From: Gymnopus androsaceus JB14
Lineage: Eukaryota > Basidiomycota > Agaricomycetes > Agaricales > Omphalotaceae
Reading direction: 5' to 3'
Assembly (NCBI GenBank): GCA_009733575.1
Contig: ML769404.1
Span: 304,418-368,417, forward strand
Length of the DNA stretch: 64,000 bases
Positions 34,829 to 48,200 of this stretch are shown piece by piece (positions within the stretch are counted from its first letter, which is position 1; every line of letters begins with the position of its first letter). The notes under the pieces are model-generated. The model searched no databases and was not told where the DNA came from. It was given only the letters and a program-made list of their open reading frames with translations. A program made the translations under genes and the position numbers.

Positions 34829-37163
34829 TCAGGCATACTGGATAGCCTCATTTAGCTCATCTGGGAGCTCAATTGTGATAGGGAGTTGGTCCTCCAGGTG
34901 ACCCAATATCCTGCGTGAGATGAGGTCAGCTGGATTGTTAGTGGATTTGATATAAATCAGATTTGGTTTGATAGAGAGTGAAGCAAGGACAGCATAAGTG
35001 TGCCAGACAGATAAGTTGATCTGTTTGTTAGGACTGCAAGCTTTCTGTATTGCTCCAATAGTGCCTATTAGGGATGTGTAAGGTATGGGTGAGATTACCA
35101 TATTATATTTGGCATACCTTTATTATCAGATTGTATAAGCAAATATAATTCTTTGAAGCCCATAGCTTCAAGATATTAAGCAATAAGCTTAATGGCTATT
35201 GTTTCCAACCAGCAGATATCCTGGCCCTTAAATTTCCAACCATCTTTGAGTTGGAATGCTGCAAACTTCCCTTGTATCCAAATTCCAATACCCCAGTCAG
35301 TGGAAGTATCCATGTATATTCCATGATCAACTAGAGGGCCTCTGCGTTTGAGTTAGCAGTATTGATTTGGGTCCTGGAGAACATCTGACCACCATTTTAA
35401 CACATATATAATTGCATTCGTGAGGTGTTTACCCAGTTCCAGCTCTCTGCTGTGATATGAAGCCATGAAATTTGAGATTGCCGGAAGGTGCGATTGACCT
35501 TCTATGTATAAAGGTGATACAGTCGAACGTCTCATATTGCATGAGGTCACAATGCATAAATGTCACAATGCATAGGATTTTCAAGGAACCATGTTGGTTC
35601 CCCGCTAAAAGACTAAAATATTGCATATTGCATATTGCATGGCATTAAGAGGTGGATATGCATTATTAGAACCGCTTATGGTGGTGGATTGATCAGCCCC
35701 AATGAGTAATGAACAGCCTGCAATCATTCTATGAGCGTAATAAGCAGCTTGCAATGCATTTATAAATGCAGCTCATAATTATGAGCGAAATTAGCTTTTC
35801 CACAACATCTTTTTGCTTTTCCAACATGGCTGCTGAAAAAATTCAACTTCCTCGACTGAAACCCGCTCCGTATGAGAATCGGAAGCCTTGACAGCCAAAG
35901 GAAGTCCTTCCACGTACAACTGCTACACCATTGTTGCCCAAAAAAAAAAGGAACACCTCACCCTTTATAACAAAATCCAGATTGAATATCAATGATACTG
36001 GAGTTGCTGAAGAGGCCATGGAGCTCATGAACCACCTGTGGAGGTTCCGTAGACGAGTTAAGAAGCTTGCGGGTAGTAAATCCGAGCAGGCAACGATGGA
36101 GGACTTTTTTTTTGCGAAGGTTTAGCTAATCTCGGACTTTACTGATGAATATTTATTTTTCTTTTATTTTTTATTTTATTTTAATTTACTATTTTCGAGT
36201 TGCATGAATCTCATAATGCATAAGAATATCATGGTCCCGACTGTATGCAATATGAGATGTTCAACTGTATAACATATGGTTCTGTGGATGGATTTGACTT
36301 TGTTGAGTAGCGCTTTGTGGTTTATTGGGCTATCTGAGGGATTGGTGGGAACAGGAAGGGATGGGAGGTTGCTTTGTGAGGGTGCGTATTTGACAAGGAA
36401 AGCGGAGATTCAGTGAAGGTATTTGAGGCACTTTTCTTCTGGTAGGCCGACTTGTTGCCGTGGTATGTCCCATTGGAGGCCAATAAAAGTGAATATGAAA
36501 ATGAAGAAAAGATTGCCTTTCTTATCAGGGGAATGCCAAGGTGTTCCCAAGCAGCTGATCCTTGCAAGGGCACTCTTGCGGTCATACACATATGTGCCAT
36601 CTGGACCAGGAACTCGGAATATGGCTAGGTCATCCTCTATTTTTGCTACTGGGCATACACTGTGGGCTCTCCATATGTTGCATAGAGCAGCTGAGATTAT
36701 CCCTGAGTTGCTGCTTGCAGGAGATGCACCAAAACAAAAGCAATGATCTACCCAAAATGTGCTGCTAGGGTCCTGGAGATGAGATATGGTTTGTGGGAGG
36801 GATGTAAGGGGACTGTACCATGGAATTTTTTGATTTCCATTGTACACGCTTGGGTGAGGTGTGTTAAAGATCTTGAATAAATAATTAGTATAATGTTCAT
36901 GTGATAATATGTCCATTTGGACATGATATGATAGCCAATTTAGGCGGTGCATTTGGACAGTTGTATATTGTCCATTTGGACATGAAGGAGATGAAATAAC
37001 TCACCCATTCAGCTACCATTGGTGCAGAGTTGAAAGCTGTAGGAAATTTATCCTTCTCAACAAAAGAGTTGACCAACAGTGTCCAATTACTGGTGTCATC
37101 TTTCCCTCCTTTCAACAGGTGCCTGCAGACCCTATATTTTGAGGACTTCCCAGGACCCTGCAT
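34829..37163 (-). pseudogene. DIRS reverse transcriptase and RNase H, broken
   Basis: The RT part contains VNSFVEKDKFPTAFNSAP, then FWVDHCFCFGASPASSNSG, KIEDDLAIFRVPGPDGT and FTFIGLQWDIPRQQV. The RNase H part contains MDTSTDWGIGIWIQGKFAAF, DICWLETIAIKLIAYIL and NNPADLISRR near its end. These match DIRS-like RT/RNase H of mushrooms. A pogo-like element splits the RNase H start (35520-36267). A short segment (about 36850-36990) with two copies of TGTCCATTTGGACATG also interrupts the RT. Confidence 0.72.
35518..36269 (+). mobile_element. pogo/Tigger-like non-autonomous element with TA target duplication
   Basis: Element 35520-36267 (748 bp) has inverted ends CAGTCGAACGTCTCATATTG and CAGTTGAACATCTCATATTG, with TA on both sides, as in pogo-type Tc1/mariner elements. 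It sits in the DIRS RNase H gene. Inside, a plus-strand frame of about 100 codons (35826-36125, one stop) ends KSEQATMEDFFFAKV, like the C-terminal tail of pogo-type transposases. It seems to be a deletion derivative keeping the transposase tail. The tail assignment is tentative. Confidence 0.75.
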
Positions 37164-37422
37164 TGATTTGGCAGCAATGAAAGGAGAGGATATGAATTTT
37201 CCTCCAAGAATTTGTTTGACTTCCGTTCACATGAAAGATCCCAACATTCAGCCTGCTTCCTTTTCCTCATTCAGGTACTCATAGATGACTTCTGGATGTT
37301 GTTTGACAGAAAGGTGGTTTGGAATAATAACAGTTTTGGTGATAGTTGGCATTTTCCCAAAGTGGAAACCGTGTTGGAGATTGCAAGTTTGATTGTAAAG
37401 GCAGCTGAATTGTATGGTGTGA

Positions 37423-38673
37423 TTATTCAATTAAAAATCTTAATTTCTTCAGGAGATGCATCTGGAGCTGGTGAACAGGAAATGATATGGTTTGAAAAGT
37501 TGTGGAAAAGAAGCAGATCTGGTAGCTCTGTATGTGCAAACGGATTAATTGATTCGGGCACAGAACTGGTGATTCTCTCAGCAAGAGTGGGAACCCCTGC
37601 ACAGTGAGCAGATGTGAGCGCTTTGGTGGCATCCCTTGTTGCATGAACCAAAGCAATTGAAGATGATGCAGATTTTTTCACCACCTTCTTGAGCTCAAAG
37701 CTCAGTGCCATTGTAGGCTATGAAGGGAAATCTGCCATGTTCTGCCTTCTTATCTCTAAGCTTGTGGCCCCTGCAACTGCATCTGATGCAATGAGGAGTG
37801 GGGCCTTTGTCCTTGTTGCTGTCCTGAAAGGGCTGTTTGGAAGATGAAGAAGAGGAAGGATTGGAGGAATTGTAATGGTTCTTCAATGATGAGGATTGTT
37901 GCAAAGGTCCTTTCGAGGGATGTGGGAGTTGTTTGGCTGCTGAGATGGATTTTATCTTGGACCATGTATTCACATATGTGGCTTCATTGAATTCTGTGTT
38001 GAGTTTGTAGTGTTGTCAGCGGAGTTTTGCCTCATACAATCTCTGGATATGATAAAGCTTGTCTGAATCCTCCTGTTTGACAAAGAAGTTGAAATGGGCT
38101 CTGAAGAATAGAGCACATGGTGATTTCTCAAGTGATGTGTAGTGCACTGCCTCAAAAGTGTAGTAGTTGTTGTACACTTTTAACCAGTCTACAAAGGTCA
38201 TTTCATCATCTCTAGATGGGCCTGTTTTAGCCTCCTTAATCTTCTTCTCCATATCATTGATATCCAGAATGAACTTCTTCTCTGCATGCATGAGATGGAT
38301 TTGTTTGAATTTGTGTAGGTTTGAGTTAATGAAAGAGATGTTCTTTTGTGTGAAAAAAGCGCACAGGAAGGTGAATTTATGGGTGGCAGTAATGAACATC
38401 TCTCTTGGGAAATTAATCGGATTAGGCTGGGTGGGATTGTGCTTGTTAAGGGCAACATCTGGTTTGAGATTCCATTCTTTGTTACTCGGTATCAGTCCCA
38501 TCTCCTTCTTCTTTGCTGCATCCTCTATTTGCTCTATTTAGCTCCACAATGGTAGCAGCATCTAGAAGTGGTTTTACTGCCATAAAGACATCAGGATCTG
38601 AGCAGATATTGTCCATTTCTTTGTCCTCAATTGTGATCAGGGATTCCATGTCTGATACATTGTCAGTACCCAA
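37423..38673 (-). pseudogene. DIRS gag-like region, broken
   Basis: Fragments in the gag position upstream of the RT: an N-terminal KEMDNICSDPDVFMAVKPLL segment, a helical middle (FTFLCAFFTQKNISFINSNL, TFVDWLKVYNNYYTFEAV), a Ser/Gln-rich linker and a knuckle-like CIRCSCRGHKLRD. Several frameshifts separate them. I infer gag from position and the cysteine/histidine cluster. Confidence 0.55.
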
Positions 38674-38700
38674 AGCTTTCTATCTCCTCTTCTTATTCCT

Positions 38701-41660
38701 ATCCATAATTTTCTTGTTCATTTCCAGATGCAACTGGAGAGGTAATTTCTTCAGTTGAACAATGGTTTGGTCATTCTCATGAGTCCTGGGTTTTCTAGTC
38801 TGACAATTGAATGATGCGTTGTAAGGCATGAAACATTGGCATCTCGAGATACACCACCAACCCAGGTTTCAGTCGGCTGGAGATTCAAATACAGTATTCT
38901 ACCAAGGAAGTAAGTAAATCTCCAAGTGAGATGTATTGAAGCTTGAAAGAAGCTTCGGAAGATGGCCATTCAATAATATCCATGAGATACAATATTGGTA
39001 AGCCACCTTCAACTGCATAAACGGCTCTTGAAAATCCGCCATGAAGCTTATGAGGAGCTTTTGGCCTAAGCCTTCTCTGGACAATTTCAAAATGCTGCAA
39101 ATCCTCCAGGAATCCTCGAGTTCAAAAGGTCACCCTTAACTTCCATACATGAAGTTCAAGTTTCGAAAATTTTCCGTTTCTTCCTTGTCTCCTCTCATCT
39201 TTCAGTCTTTCATGATGTAACATTGTAAGTCTTGTTTATACTCCACTATGCTGGTTCTCAACAATATTATTTCAGGTTGACAAAAAGTGATGAAAGGATG
39301 TAAGGTTCAGTCAATGGTGCATTCATTTCTTGTTCATTGTTGCTTGATACTGACAAGACTCCTTTAGCTGAAGCTAACCTCACAGTAGAATAAATCTATT
39401 TGGATCTGGGGCCTGTCAGGATTGAGGTTTATGGTGTGTTCAATGTTAATTTCCAGTGTCGCTCTACTAATGCTTGGCACACTGGCAATCTCAAAGACAA
39501 ATCTCACTATCCTCATTTTGTTTCACCATCAAGAACGTGGCACACATGAGGACTGTGGAAGATGCTTGTAGCTTGAGATGGCTTTTCTGCTCCACTGCTC
39601 ATCTGTTCTGCAAGAATGAGGCTCTTGCGAAGTACCACATAGAGTTCAAGACTGCACAATCGTGAGCTCTCCATTTGTTTTTGTTGCTTGTTCCTTACAG
39701 TCTTGCCAGTGCATTTTATTCCATCTTCAAAAAGGACAAGCTACTTTATGGAGAGTTGGATATTGTCTCTTGTCGACTCTGCTGCTGGCCGTTCAACCAG
39801 TCTGTCATTCTTCAGGTGATTGATTGGTTGATGTTGTGCATGTCATTGTATTTGCTGTCGTGTCGCGTAATTTTTGTAATTTTTCCGTTATTTCTTGATC
39901 ATTCAAATCTTTCGATAATGTGCAAAATCTTGCAGTTTGCTTGGAATAATGGAATTAAAAGGAAGCATCTGCATTTGTGTAATACTGCACCACTGTGTTC
40001 AAAAAATAGATACTTTCTCGGAGTGAGGTTGTCAAAGTATGTGTAAAGTATATACTAAATACCAGGTAGAGAGAATACTATGATGTCATAAGGAGATAGC
40101 AGAAATGTTGCAGGGATATTACAAGTCAGGAATAGATTTTATGATAGGGTATTGTGATGTCAAGCCAAGCTCAAAAGGATTAGAAGTGCAGAGTGGCGGA
40201 GGATTCTCATGGCAAGTCATCATTGATCTCGACCTGAGCTCAGTCTCAAACAGTGGTGTACTGGTGGTGACCATAATGCATGAAAGTTCTTTTTGGCATA
40301 AAAACACCAAGAAGAACAAGGAGAATGAGAGAAATACTGGGTGATCCAGGCAAACAGCAGTGAGAGTTGGGAGAAAGATCTATAAGCGCCTATTGGCGCA
40401 ATGCCAACTCTCACACCTGCTTATCTTATCCTCTGATAAGCTGCCTTTGGCGACTTATCTTGGAACATGTTGCATTTTGATGCAGTGACATTGGCATAAG
40501 GCATATGATTTGCTGTGAAGCTTTTTAGAGGTTGCAGTTTTTGATTCCTGTTATAACTACTTGTTTATTTAAATTTCCTGGAGCCAATTTGTGCTTATTT
40601 TTACTTCTCATTGTAAGTAGATATCATAAACAAATCTCTGCTGTTATTTGTCTCCAGAACAATGCTTTTAACAAAGTTTTCTTCTGTGTTTGCGCACAGT
40701 CAGTAGTAAGCTTAGTGGCACCAGCTCAAGGTGTTTAATATCATGCAGCTCTAAATTGTTAATTAGCTACTTTAAACAAACCTTCTACTTTCCTGAAATC
40801 AATAACTGTCAGTAGCTAAGTGTGTGTATGTTTTTATCCTTATTTTTGCAGTTGTGCTACATATGGAAGGGCAAACAAAATGACATTGTTGGAATTTAAA
40901 GAAAATCTATTTTAACCCACATTACAACATACTTATGAATATATGATATCACAGGAGATATTTGTGCATACACTCACAGTATCTATGCATATACTCACAG
41001 TAGCCACTTTACTGTATGCATAGTAGCCACAGATATTCACATAGTACCCACTTTCCTGTTATATGCACTATGACATAGTCATTCTTACAGGTATAAATAC
41101 AGTATGTAGTTACTCATGTACCTTACCCATTTGCCTCAGGGCCCAGTCAAGGTCAAACAGCTATACAATCATTTAAACTCCATTTATTATTTCTAACAGA
41201 CATGGCAAGGAATCAACATGGAACATAACATTATTTCATTTATGTATTGAACTATTTCAACTGTTCCGTTTTATATCACCTCCAAAGGATTGGAGAATGG
41301 ACTTATATAATTTTTTCTCCCAAATTTTCGCAAATTTTTTGATATTTTTCATTGTCTATGTTTCTGAAATCTATGCACAGTTCATCAAATTGGCACAGAA
41401 CTCAGTACTATTATCCGTATATCTATATAATGATTTTACAAGCGGATCCTTGTAATACTACATTACATGTCTGAGGGAGGTCAAGCTACAGTCCAATTGA
41501 TTTGATTGGCATATGTTGGCATATGCCAGCCTGGGCATGGCACATGAGCCAAGTTTACAGGGTGTTTACTCATAAAGGAAAATGTCATGATCCCAAACCA
41601 TTATCTTTTGAAGAAACTAATCAATCTTTGCAACTACCTCCTCAAAAAATATTGTAATAA
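38701..41660. other. Repeat-derived region without recognised genes
   Basis: Nearly 3 kb of AT-rich sequence with short frames (39474-39665, 39675-40046, 40105-40344) that match nothing I recognise. A hAT-like end resembling CATGAGTCCTGGG occurs at about 38780-38792. A short palindromic stretch (AAGCGCCTATTGGCGC type) lies near 40384-40400. Confidence 0.4.
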
Positions 41661-41672
41661 CTTGAATCTCAA

Positions 41673-41930
41673 CTACAATGGTGTTGATGCAACATTGGAG
41701 GACAGCAACCAACCTTTGGATAGTGCACCCAACAGGTTCTCCTGCAAATCCTGTAGAGCTGGTGCAGCATGGCTTGTCAGCTCATACAACCCTTCTGTCA
41801 ATAGAAGAGATAAAATACTTCCAAACTCTACATACCTTCCTCCTTGGCTTGGAGGAAGGTCCACAGGTTGACTGGCGTTCAATTCCCTAAGGGAAGCAAA
41901 ATAGTTCTCATTTGCTCTCTTTTGGTCTTT
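41673..41930 (-). pseudogene. Fragment of an ArfGAP (Gcs1-like) gene
   Basis: The frame reads ANENYFASLRELN, then LPPSQGGRYVEFGS and APALQDLQENLLGALSKGW. This resembles the segment after the zinc finger of Gcs1-type Arf GTPase-activating proteins (NENYFASLG..., DLPPSQGGRY..GFGS, LSKGW). The zinc finger and C-terminus are absent. It is an isolated exon-sized fragment in transposon sequence, so it is probably a captured or dispersed gene piece. Confidence 0.65.
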
Positions 41931-42189
41931 CGTTGTACTGCTTATGTTCATGCTAGATGACTTTTCAGATACAGAGAATATATAGACACACTGAGTACAT
42001 GTGTTGGTGAAGCTATGATGGATCATACTTCTACAAGCGAATAAATATACGAGATGTAGAATATTTATCCGAGCCTGGGGGTGCTGAGGGTAAATTTTCT
42101 GACAACCCACGCAAAGAAGCCAGAGGCGCATCCAGGGTTGAGAACCTTTTGAAGATTGTCACTGCCTTTCCAGTATTTCCTTCTGCAAG

Positions 42190-44845
42190 CTACCCAAGCT
42201 TTGATAGCTGAAATCTTAGAGTGACAGTTGACCCTGCCATTCGACCAGAAAAAGAGGCTGCGTAGTTGCAGAGGATAGCTTCAGAAGGGAGAAGGACATT
42301 GTGCTGCCCAAATCCCTCATTCTTGGCCCAGTCAAGAAACTCGCCCACATATTGGAGCTTCCTGTGGCGGGTTTCTGCAGAGACAGAGGAGTCCATTATG
42401 TGTTTCATGGATGCTGAGATCTCGCTTGAGTGAGGATTGGTGCAAGCTTGGGAAGCGGATGCAATTGGTGTAGGGAAGACATGTGGAAATTTGGTATTGT
42501 GTTGTTGGTAGGAAGTGGGATTACTAGAGGTATTTGGGGAGAGTAAGAAGGTGGCCATTTGGGAGATGGTTGTTGGAGACAAGAGGGAAACACTGGGGTG
42601 CCTAATTGCAGCACTCATACTTAGCATTGGATCAGCTTTAGAATTACATATTATTTGTATTTATTTTGCTACATAGGAGGTGGAGATGATATTTGTGAGT
42701 CATGAAACATGAGCGGAACAGTAGGTTTCTAGTGAAGGAGTAGGGATCTTGTACAAAGGTGCTTGTGAGTTAGACATTTGTCACTAATTTATACAAGTTA
42801 ACAGATGTGGGAAGCGGATGAAGGGATACAAGAATCATTAGGGGTGACTGAGTTGTGTAAAAATTGCTTTAGGTGATGCAGGACGGCTGGAGGATGTGAG
42901 TGGGTTAGCTTCTTGGGGCCAAGAACACCATGGGACAGGTCGTCTGCAGGGTTGTTGTGGGTGGAAACCCATTTACATTCAACCCAGATTTCATGCTCTT
43001 GCATCAGTTCAATAATCTTTTGGAGAATGAGGCTGATCTTGGGGCCTTGGGAGCAGCCTTTCTTCAGAGCACCTACTACACCCTCGTTCAAACAGATGTG
43101 AATGTGAATCTTCAGGAAGCCTGAGGATATGAGTGTTCTGATGCAGTTCAATGGCAACTATTTCAGCCCAGCCAATGTGTTGCTTGAGATTATCAACCCA
43201 ACCATCCTTGAGCTCCCAAGCCAGCCATTTTCTGTTGAGAATCAGGCCTATGCCCTATCTGGTTGACGCATTGACAAAGAGCTTGATGTCAGACATGGGA
43301 GGGAACTGGACTATGTTTAGTCTGATGAAAGCTTGGCTGAGGCAGTTGTGCCACCACTGGAGGTCCTTGTGGAGCTTGGCTGGAATGGTATGCCAAGCAA
43401 ATGAATGGGAATCCTGAGCAGAAGCCATATAGGTTAACGAGGTGGGAGCGGCCTGCTGGAATGACTAGACAGACGTGGTTGAGTGTGCCAATTAACGTTT
43501 CTGTGTGATCAATGTTTTGGCATTCTAGGGATAGCCATGGGAGGAGGCAATTGATGTACTTGGCGTTCTTTTCCTCAGGGAGCTCGACTGTTTTTCTGAT
43601 GAGGTCCCAGAAGAAACCAATATATAGGTACAACGAGTCAAAGGGCTTGAATTTCTGAGAGGCTCATGGCCATCCAAGGATCTCTGCTGTCTCCCAGATA
43701 ATGGATTTATTGTAGGAGTAGACAAAGGTACCATCTGTAAGACAACCTTTTGGATATTGGAAGAAGATGAAGTTGTCTACCCACTTCAGTAGCACTTCAA
43801 TACCCCAGTGCCTCAGGATCCATGCCATTGCATCGGCAACCCATCCCCAGAGACCAGGTGCTGAGCGCTTGCCAAAGTTTAGGCAGAGGTCAAGGAAGAT
43901 CAGACCATCAATGAATAAAGCTGCAAAGACCCAGGCGGAGGGATGGATTGGTACGTTTCCAAACACTGCATCAATGTCAAAAACTGCCACCTGAGTGCCT
44001 GGAAGTATGTGAAATTGGAAAGAAATGGCTTGCATGAGGAGCTTACCTTCTGGGGCCTCTGCTACTAGGAGGAAGCAGTCTGAAAAGGTACCCCAGTCAC
44101 ATGGGAAATCATCTGAATCAATAAGCACATTCATGGAAACTTGAGCAGGGTCAACCACAACTTTTGAGGATGATACTGGATCTGATACAGAGGAAGGAGT
44201 ATTGCTGGATGCAGATGAGGCAAGAGAAGGGAGAACTGGCATGTCGGCTGGGACTGGGATGCATGGAGGAGATTCTTTGGGAATGAAAGGTTTGGATTTG
44301 GGAAAGGAATGATCAATAACAAGTCAGAATTTTCCTGGACACTGTTCAACTACAGCAATTGGAGTGGTGTGGAGGTATCCAATTTCAGATTGCAGTGCTG
44401 CAGGCTCAAATCCTTTTGAGATGTGCCTGAGTTTGATTTCATCGTAGATCTTTGAGTGGACTATGGAAGCATCATGCTTGGATTTGTAGTGATTTGGAGG
44501 GATAAAAGTAGAGAAAAGAGAAAATTGTACAATGCCAATGTGAACACCTTCTGTGAGGCCTTTCAGAACCCCAGCAAACTTCTCAGGTGCATTTGTTTCC
44601 TTGAGAAGTCTTGCCCACGCTTCAGGCTTGAAGCGTGTCATGGCTCGTACATCAGCGAGGGTATCCCTGGGACCCATGGTCGGCAGAACCACAGAAGCCA
44701 CATTGGTGCTCAAAGGTGCAGGTGGAGGGGTCTTTACATCCATTGGAACCATTGAAGCCGATGCAGTAAGCTCACTTCTCCTTATCCACGTACTTGCTCC
44801 CTTCCCGCTGGACACCTTTAGCTGCCAGAACAATGCATCAAACAA
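42190..44845 (-). mobile_element. DIRS-like retroelement 2, decayed
   Basis: Minus-strand order is RT (44845-43289), RNase H (43157-42798) and tyrosine recombinase start (42627-42190). The RT has FRPEAW-like entry (FKPEAWARLLKETN), VAVFDIDAVFGNVPIHPSAW, a GKRSAPGLWGW stretch and LLKWVDNFIFFQYPKG, which contains the WVD(D/N) active-site box. RNase H ends NNPADDLSHGVLG. The recombinase N-terminus has LQYVGEFLDWAKNEGFG. Stops and frameshifts separate the pieces. A related copy, element 3, lies at 50.7-51.4 kb. Confidence 0.78.
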
Positions 44846-45210
44846 GGGACATTTGTCTTTTTGAGGGATACATCAGCAAGCATGATACTCCCTTCCCCTA
44901 CAAAATAGTGTCTGGTGCAGGTTGGGCCCACCATACCTGGGATGGGGCATATTGGGGCATGCCGTGCACCCCTGCCACCTGCTCGCTGCCATATTTGCGC
45001 CTCCTGCCCAATGTTGTCCCAAATGGGAATTTGATAATTGCTCAATGTTTTGATCATTACCCGGCCTGCCGCCCAATGGGCCCATGCGTTACTCACGATA
45101 TCGCGCCCTGTACCTCATCTATGGCCGCCGACCATTACTACAGCCTCACCTTTTACCCCGCTTGCTTTGCTCATTGTCTTGAACAGTGGGCGCAACACTT
45201 TCCCGATTAG
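44794..45210 (+). CDS. Conserved repeat-associated ORF, copy 1 (GYISK protein), function unknown
   Basis: A 138-codon frame overlaps the antisense 5' end of DIRS element 2. Residues 16-45 read ARTMHQTRDICLFEGYISKH then DTPFPYK. A second copy on the opposite strand at 50061-50366 reads MYQTRNMLHFSGYISKQ then DLPFPYK. Both continue with NxxLIIxxxxDHYPA-like and RDIAPxTASM/HDIAPCTSSM segments. DNA similarity runs through the whole frame and slightly past the stop. The protein family is not recognised, and its role may be merely that of a transposon part. Confidence 0.5.
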   Translation: MLPSRWTPLAARTMHQTRDICLFEGYISKHDTPFPYKIVSGAGWAHHTWDGAYWGMPCTPATCSLPYLRLLPNVVPNGNLIIAQCFDHYPACRPMGPCVTHDIAPCTSSMAADHYYSLTFYPACFAHCLEQWAQHFPD

Positions 45211-48200
45211 GCCACGAAAAATCATGAAAAATTTTACAGGTACATTATTCATACGTAATATAATTGCATGTCCGTAGCGAGCGCGCAGCTCTTCCGCCTT
45301 CCAATCCATCCCCTCCGTATTACTCTACGCAAACACTGAAACATAATATTACGCTAGTACCACAACAAGTGTATGCCTCATCCGCCACATCCACCTCCCA
45401 TTTCCCCGTGCTTTCCATCTCGCTCCCACCATCTAACATACCCTAGACCCATGCTCCCACCGCATTTCCATTGCGCAAGCTCCTGTTTCACCCACTGGAA
45501 CCCATTTCCCAGACACCAAGTTTGCTAGAAAAGATCACGTGAGCTGGACTTGACCTGTTTGGGACCACACTCCTTTTCCGGCCCTGGCACTCACTTCCTC
45601 ACCCCAAGCAACTGTGAATATGCTGTATTCGTGGTGGATTTTGGCGTGTTAAGCACTGCCGCCTATAGCCTTGCTTTGAGGTAGGACTGCGGGCAAGTTC
45701 AACAAGTTCAAGGAGGGTATCTGAATGAGGGAAGGAGTCGGTAGATAATTCTACATCACTCAACGCATAGAAGAATCCACTCACCCAGCAACTCAATTCA
45801 GTGGACCACTCCACAGGCATAGTAAAGATCTACGGTCTTGTGTTCAGTCAAAATCGACACGTCCAATACTGATGAGCTCGAAACCTTGGTCCATTATGGT
45901 TGCGTGAAGTTGTTCTGTGGCAAGTTCCAGGCCAAGAAAAAGGTTCCAGTGGATGATGAGTGATTGGGTTTAGGAGAGAGTGAGAGCGAATAATCCTATA
46001 TTATAGCGTTAGCGTAACAGCTTCATCCCTAGAATCAATTGAGGAACATACCCTTGCGGTAGGATGCAGATATGTTTCGATTCGGTCCATGTAACTAGCT
46101 GTAAGACAGGCGAGTAAAGACTAACACAAGAATATTGTTTCGATGATCCGTGTTTTATAGATGAATAATACTCGATTAATTACCAGTGAGTCGGGTCTGC
46201 GGGCGTGGTTGTTAAGCCTGCGTATTGTTAGCAAGTGCAATGCTACAGGGGGGATGATGTATGCTTATGGTTGCCTAGAACTGGTATATTGCCTGAGGAG
46301 AAGGAACCTGTCCCCAATGGATCAGCCAGCGCCATTGTAGCTTTGGAGCTTGGCACAAAGGCAAAACTTGTATGCAGATACATCACCAGGTTTTGGATGG
46401 AGGGGGGGGAAAATGGAGGAAGAGCCTGTAAATAGCATGGACAAGTCAGAGCATATGCGAGTCTGAATGATAGAGACTTACCTGAAGCCAATCCCAATCA
46501 CAACATCCTTTGCTAAGATCAGCCGCAAGAGTGACAGTGACAAAGAGTCAAAGAAGTTACTTGGGCAGAAGTCGATGGCTGCTACATGAGCGATTGCTGT
46601 CTCTACATGTCTAAAGAAGCTGTGGAGGAAAGGTACGAACTCAAAGGACCAGGAGCAAGAGGGAGAGGTTTAAGTTACATCTAATGGTGTTGGGGATTCT
46701 CTAAACTGGAGTCAAGGTCAGGGATATCCACCAGATCCCAAGAACGGACGTACCATCTGCAGCATATTGAAGGCATTTCATTGTAGGTGAGGTGCTTTCC
46801 TGAGCTCAGCATCCAAAGAGTCCGTTGAATCAGCTGGGCAGGAGGTTGATGATCGGCCACTGTTTCTGAGTGTTTGAATATATTGCGGGGGATGCTACTG
46901 ACTCGCGGTTGAGTAGATCAGGAGAAGAATGTGAGTGGAGTCTCTAGAACCGTGCGTCAGCAAAATCAAACGGTAACAGATATCCCGCCAGATCCAGGAT
47001 TGGGCCCTCGGGGATATTCTGTAATAGAATAGCTCACGGTCTGGCCCAAAGGTTTACCGAACTGCAGTTTCTTGCTAGCGAGCAGTGACAGTGTGCGTCT
47101 TTTGAATCTAGTTCAATGCAAGGTACATGAATTAATAGGCTATAAAAGCAATGAGAAGCTCACCTGAAAACATTCCGTTTGTTCTTGAGGATTGAGAGGA
47201 GATCGAGGAGAAACAAGTTTGTTGAACGAAAGAAACCAATATCGTGGGACTCTGAGAAAGTCAGGTGCTTGTGAGCGCTTCAAAGTCCGCGGAGTATCCG
47301 ATGCATCTTCCGGACATCCGAAGGCCAAACGTTGACGGTCTTTCCAACAAGCACCAATGCTCAGTAGAACGCAAAACAATCGGAATACATTGATTTAAGC
47401 TTGCTAGATATGATATTCACAATTCACAGTATGGAGATGTGTTTGTCGGTGTCCAGAGACAAGCCAACGCCCTTGATACTGACATCACCATAAATGTCGA
47501 AAAAGTATCTGGGATGTATACTCATTCAGAGGTGACGGTTGCCTCTGAAACTGTAGGATCTTCGTCAATACCATGATTAGATTCGATTTATGGCCCCCAA
47601 AAGTTTACGTTGGCAATGTTTCATATTCATGAAAAATGTAACATCGATATGGACTGAATAATTCTAATCCTTCTGTTCATCCTATCTCTGACAGTGCTTC
47701 TCCAAATGAAATCTTCTACATCAAAGATATAATGAAGCTAGTACTGTTATATTTGATTTCCAAACCTTAGGGATGCTCTCGTCATTTATATTTGGCTCAG
47801 CCCCTTGCTTAGAATACTGAGCTCACTCCCCATGTACAGTAAGTATTGAGAACAAAGCAAAATTTATGAAAGTTATTATATTCATTAAGTGAGACTTTGG
47901 AGTAAAAATGCTAGGGTCAATGCATCAAAGCTGTTCCGGAGCATTCAGATGATATCTAGTTTCATCTCGCTGCTTGAGATCGTCGTTTTGAACGACGAGC
48001 TCGAAAGAAATGCCCGTTAAGCGCCAACGGACCGCATTTTCTGAACGTGATTTGTTGGTTGAATTTTGCTCTCGACGCTCATCTACGCTCATTCAATACG
48101 ACAGATCACCATCCAAAACCTCCCTAAACCTTACCAGGCCCATGGTATGTCTATCTTACTTGCTTATGGTGCTTTACTTGGAAGTTTTGCCCCGGTTTTA

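Larger units (their letters stand above)
32952..38700 (-). mobile_element. DIRS-like (tyrosine-recombinase) retroelement 1, interrupted
   Basis: On the minus strand: a gag-like region (38673-37695), reverse transcriptase (37163-36300), RNase H (36300-34829, split by a pogo-like insertion) and a tyrosine recombinase N-terminal half (34437-32952), cut by the gypsy LTR. The combination of RT, RNase H and tyrosine recombinase rather than integrase defines DIRS-type elements. Many stops and frameshifts are present. Element ends were not identified. Confidence 0.72.

Noticed and set aside
40105..40344. A 79-codon plus-strand frame in the 39-41 kb region
   Set aside because: No recognisable motif or conserved pattern; region is AT-rich repeat debris.
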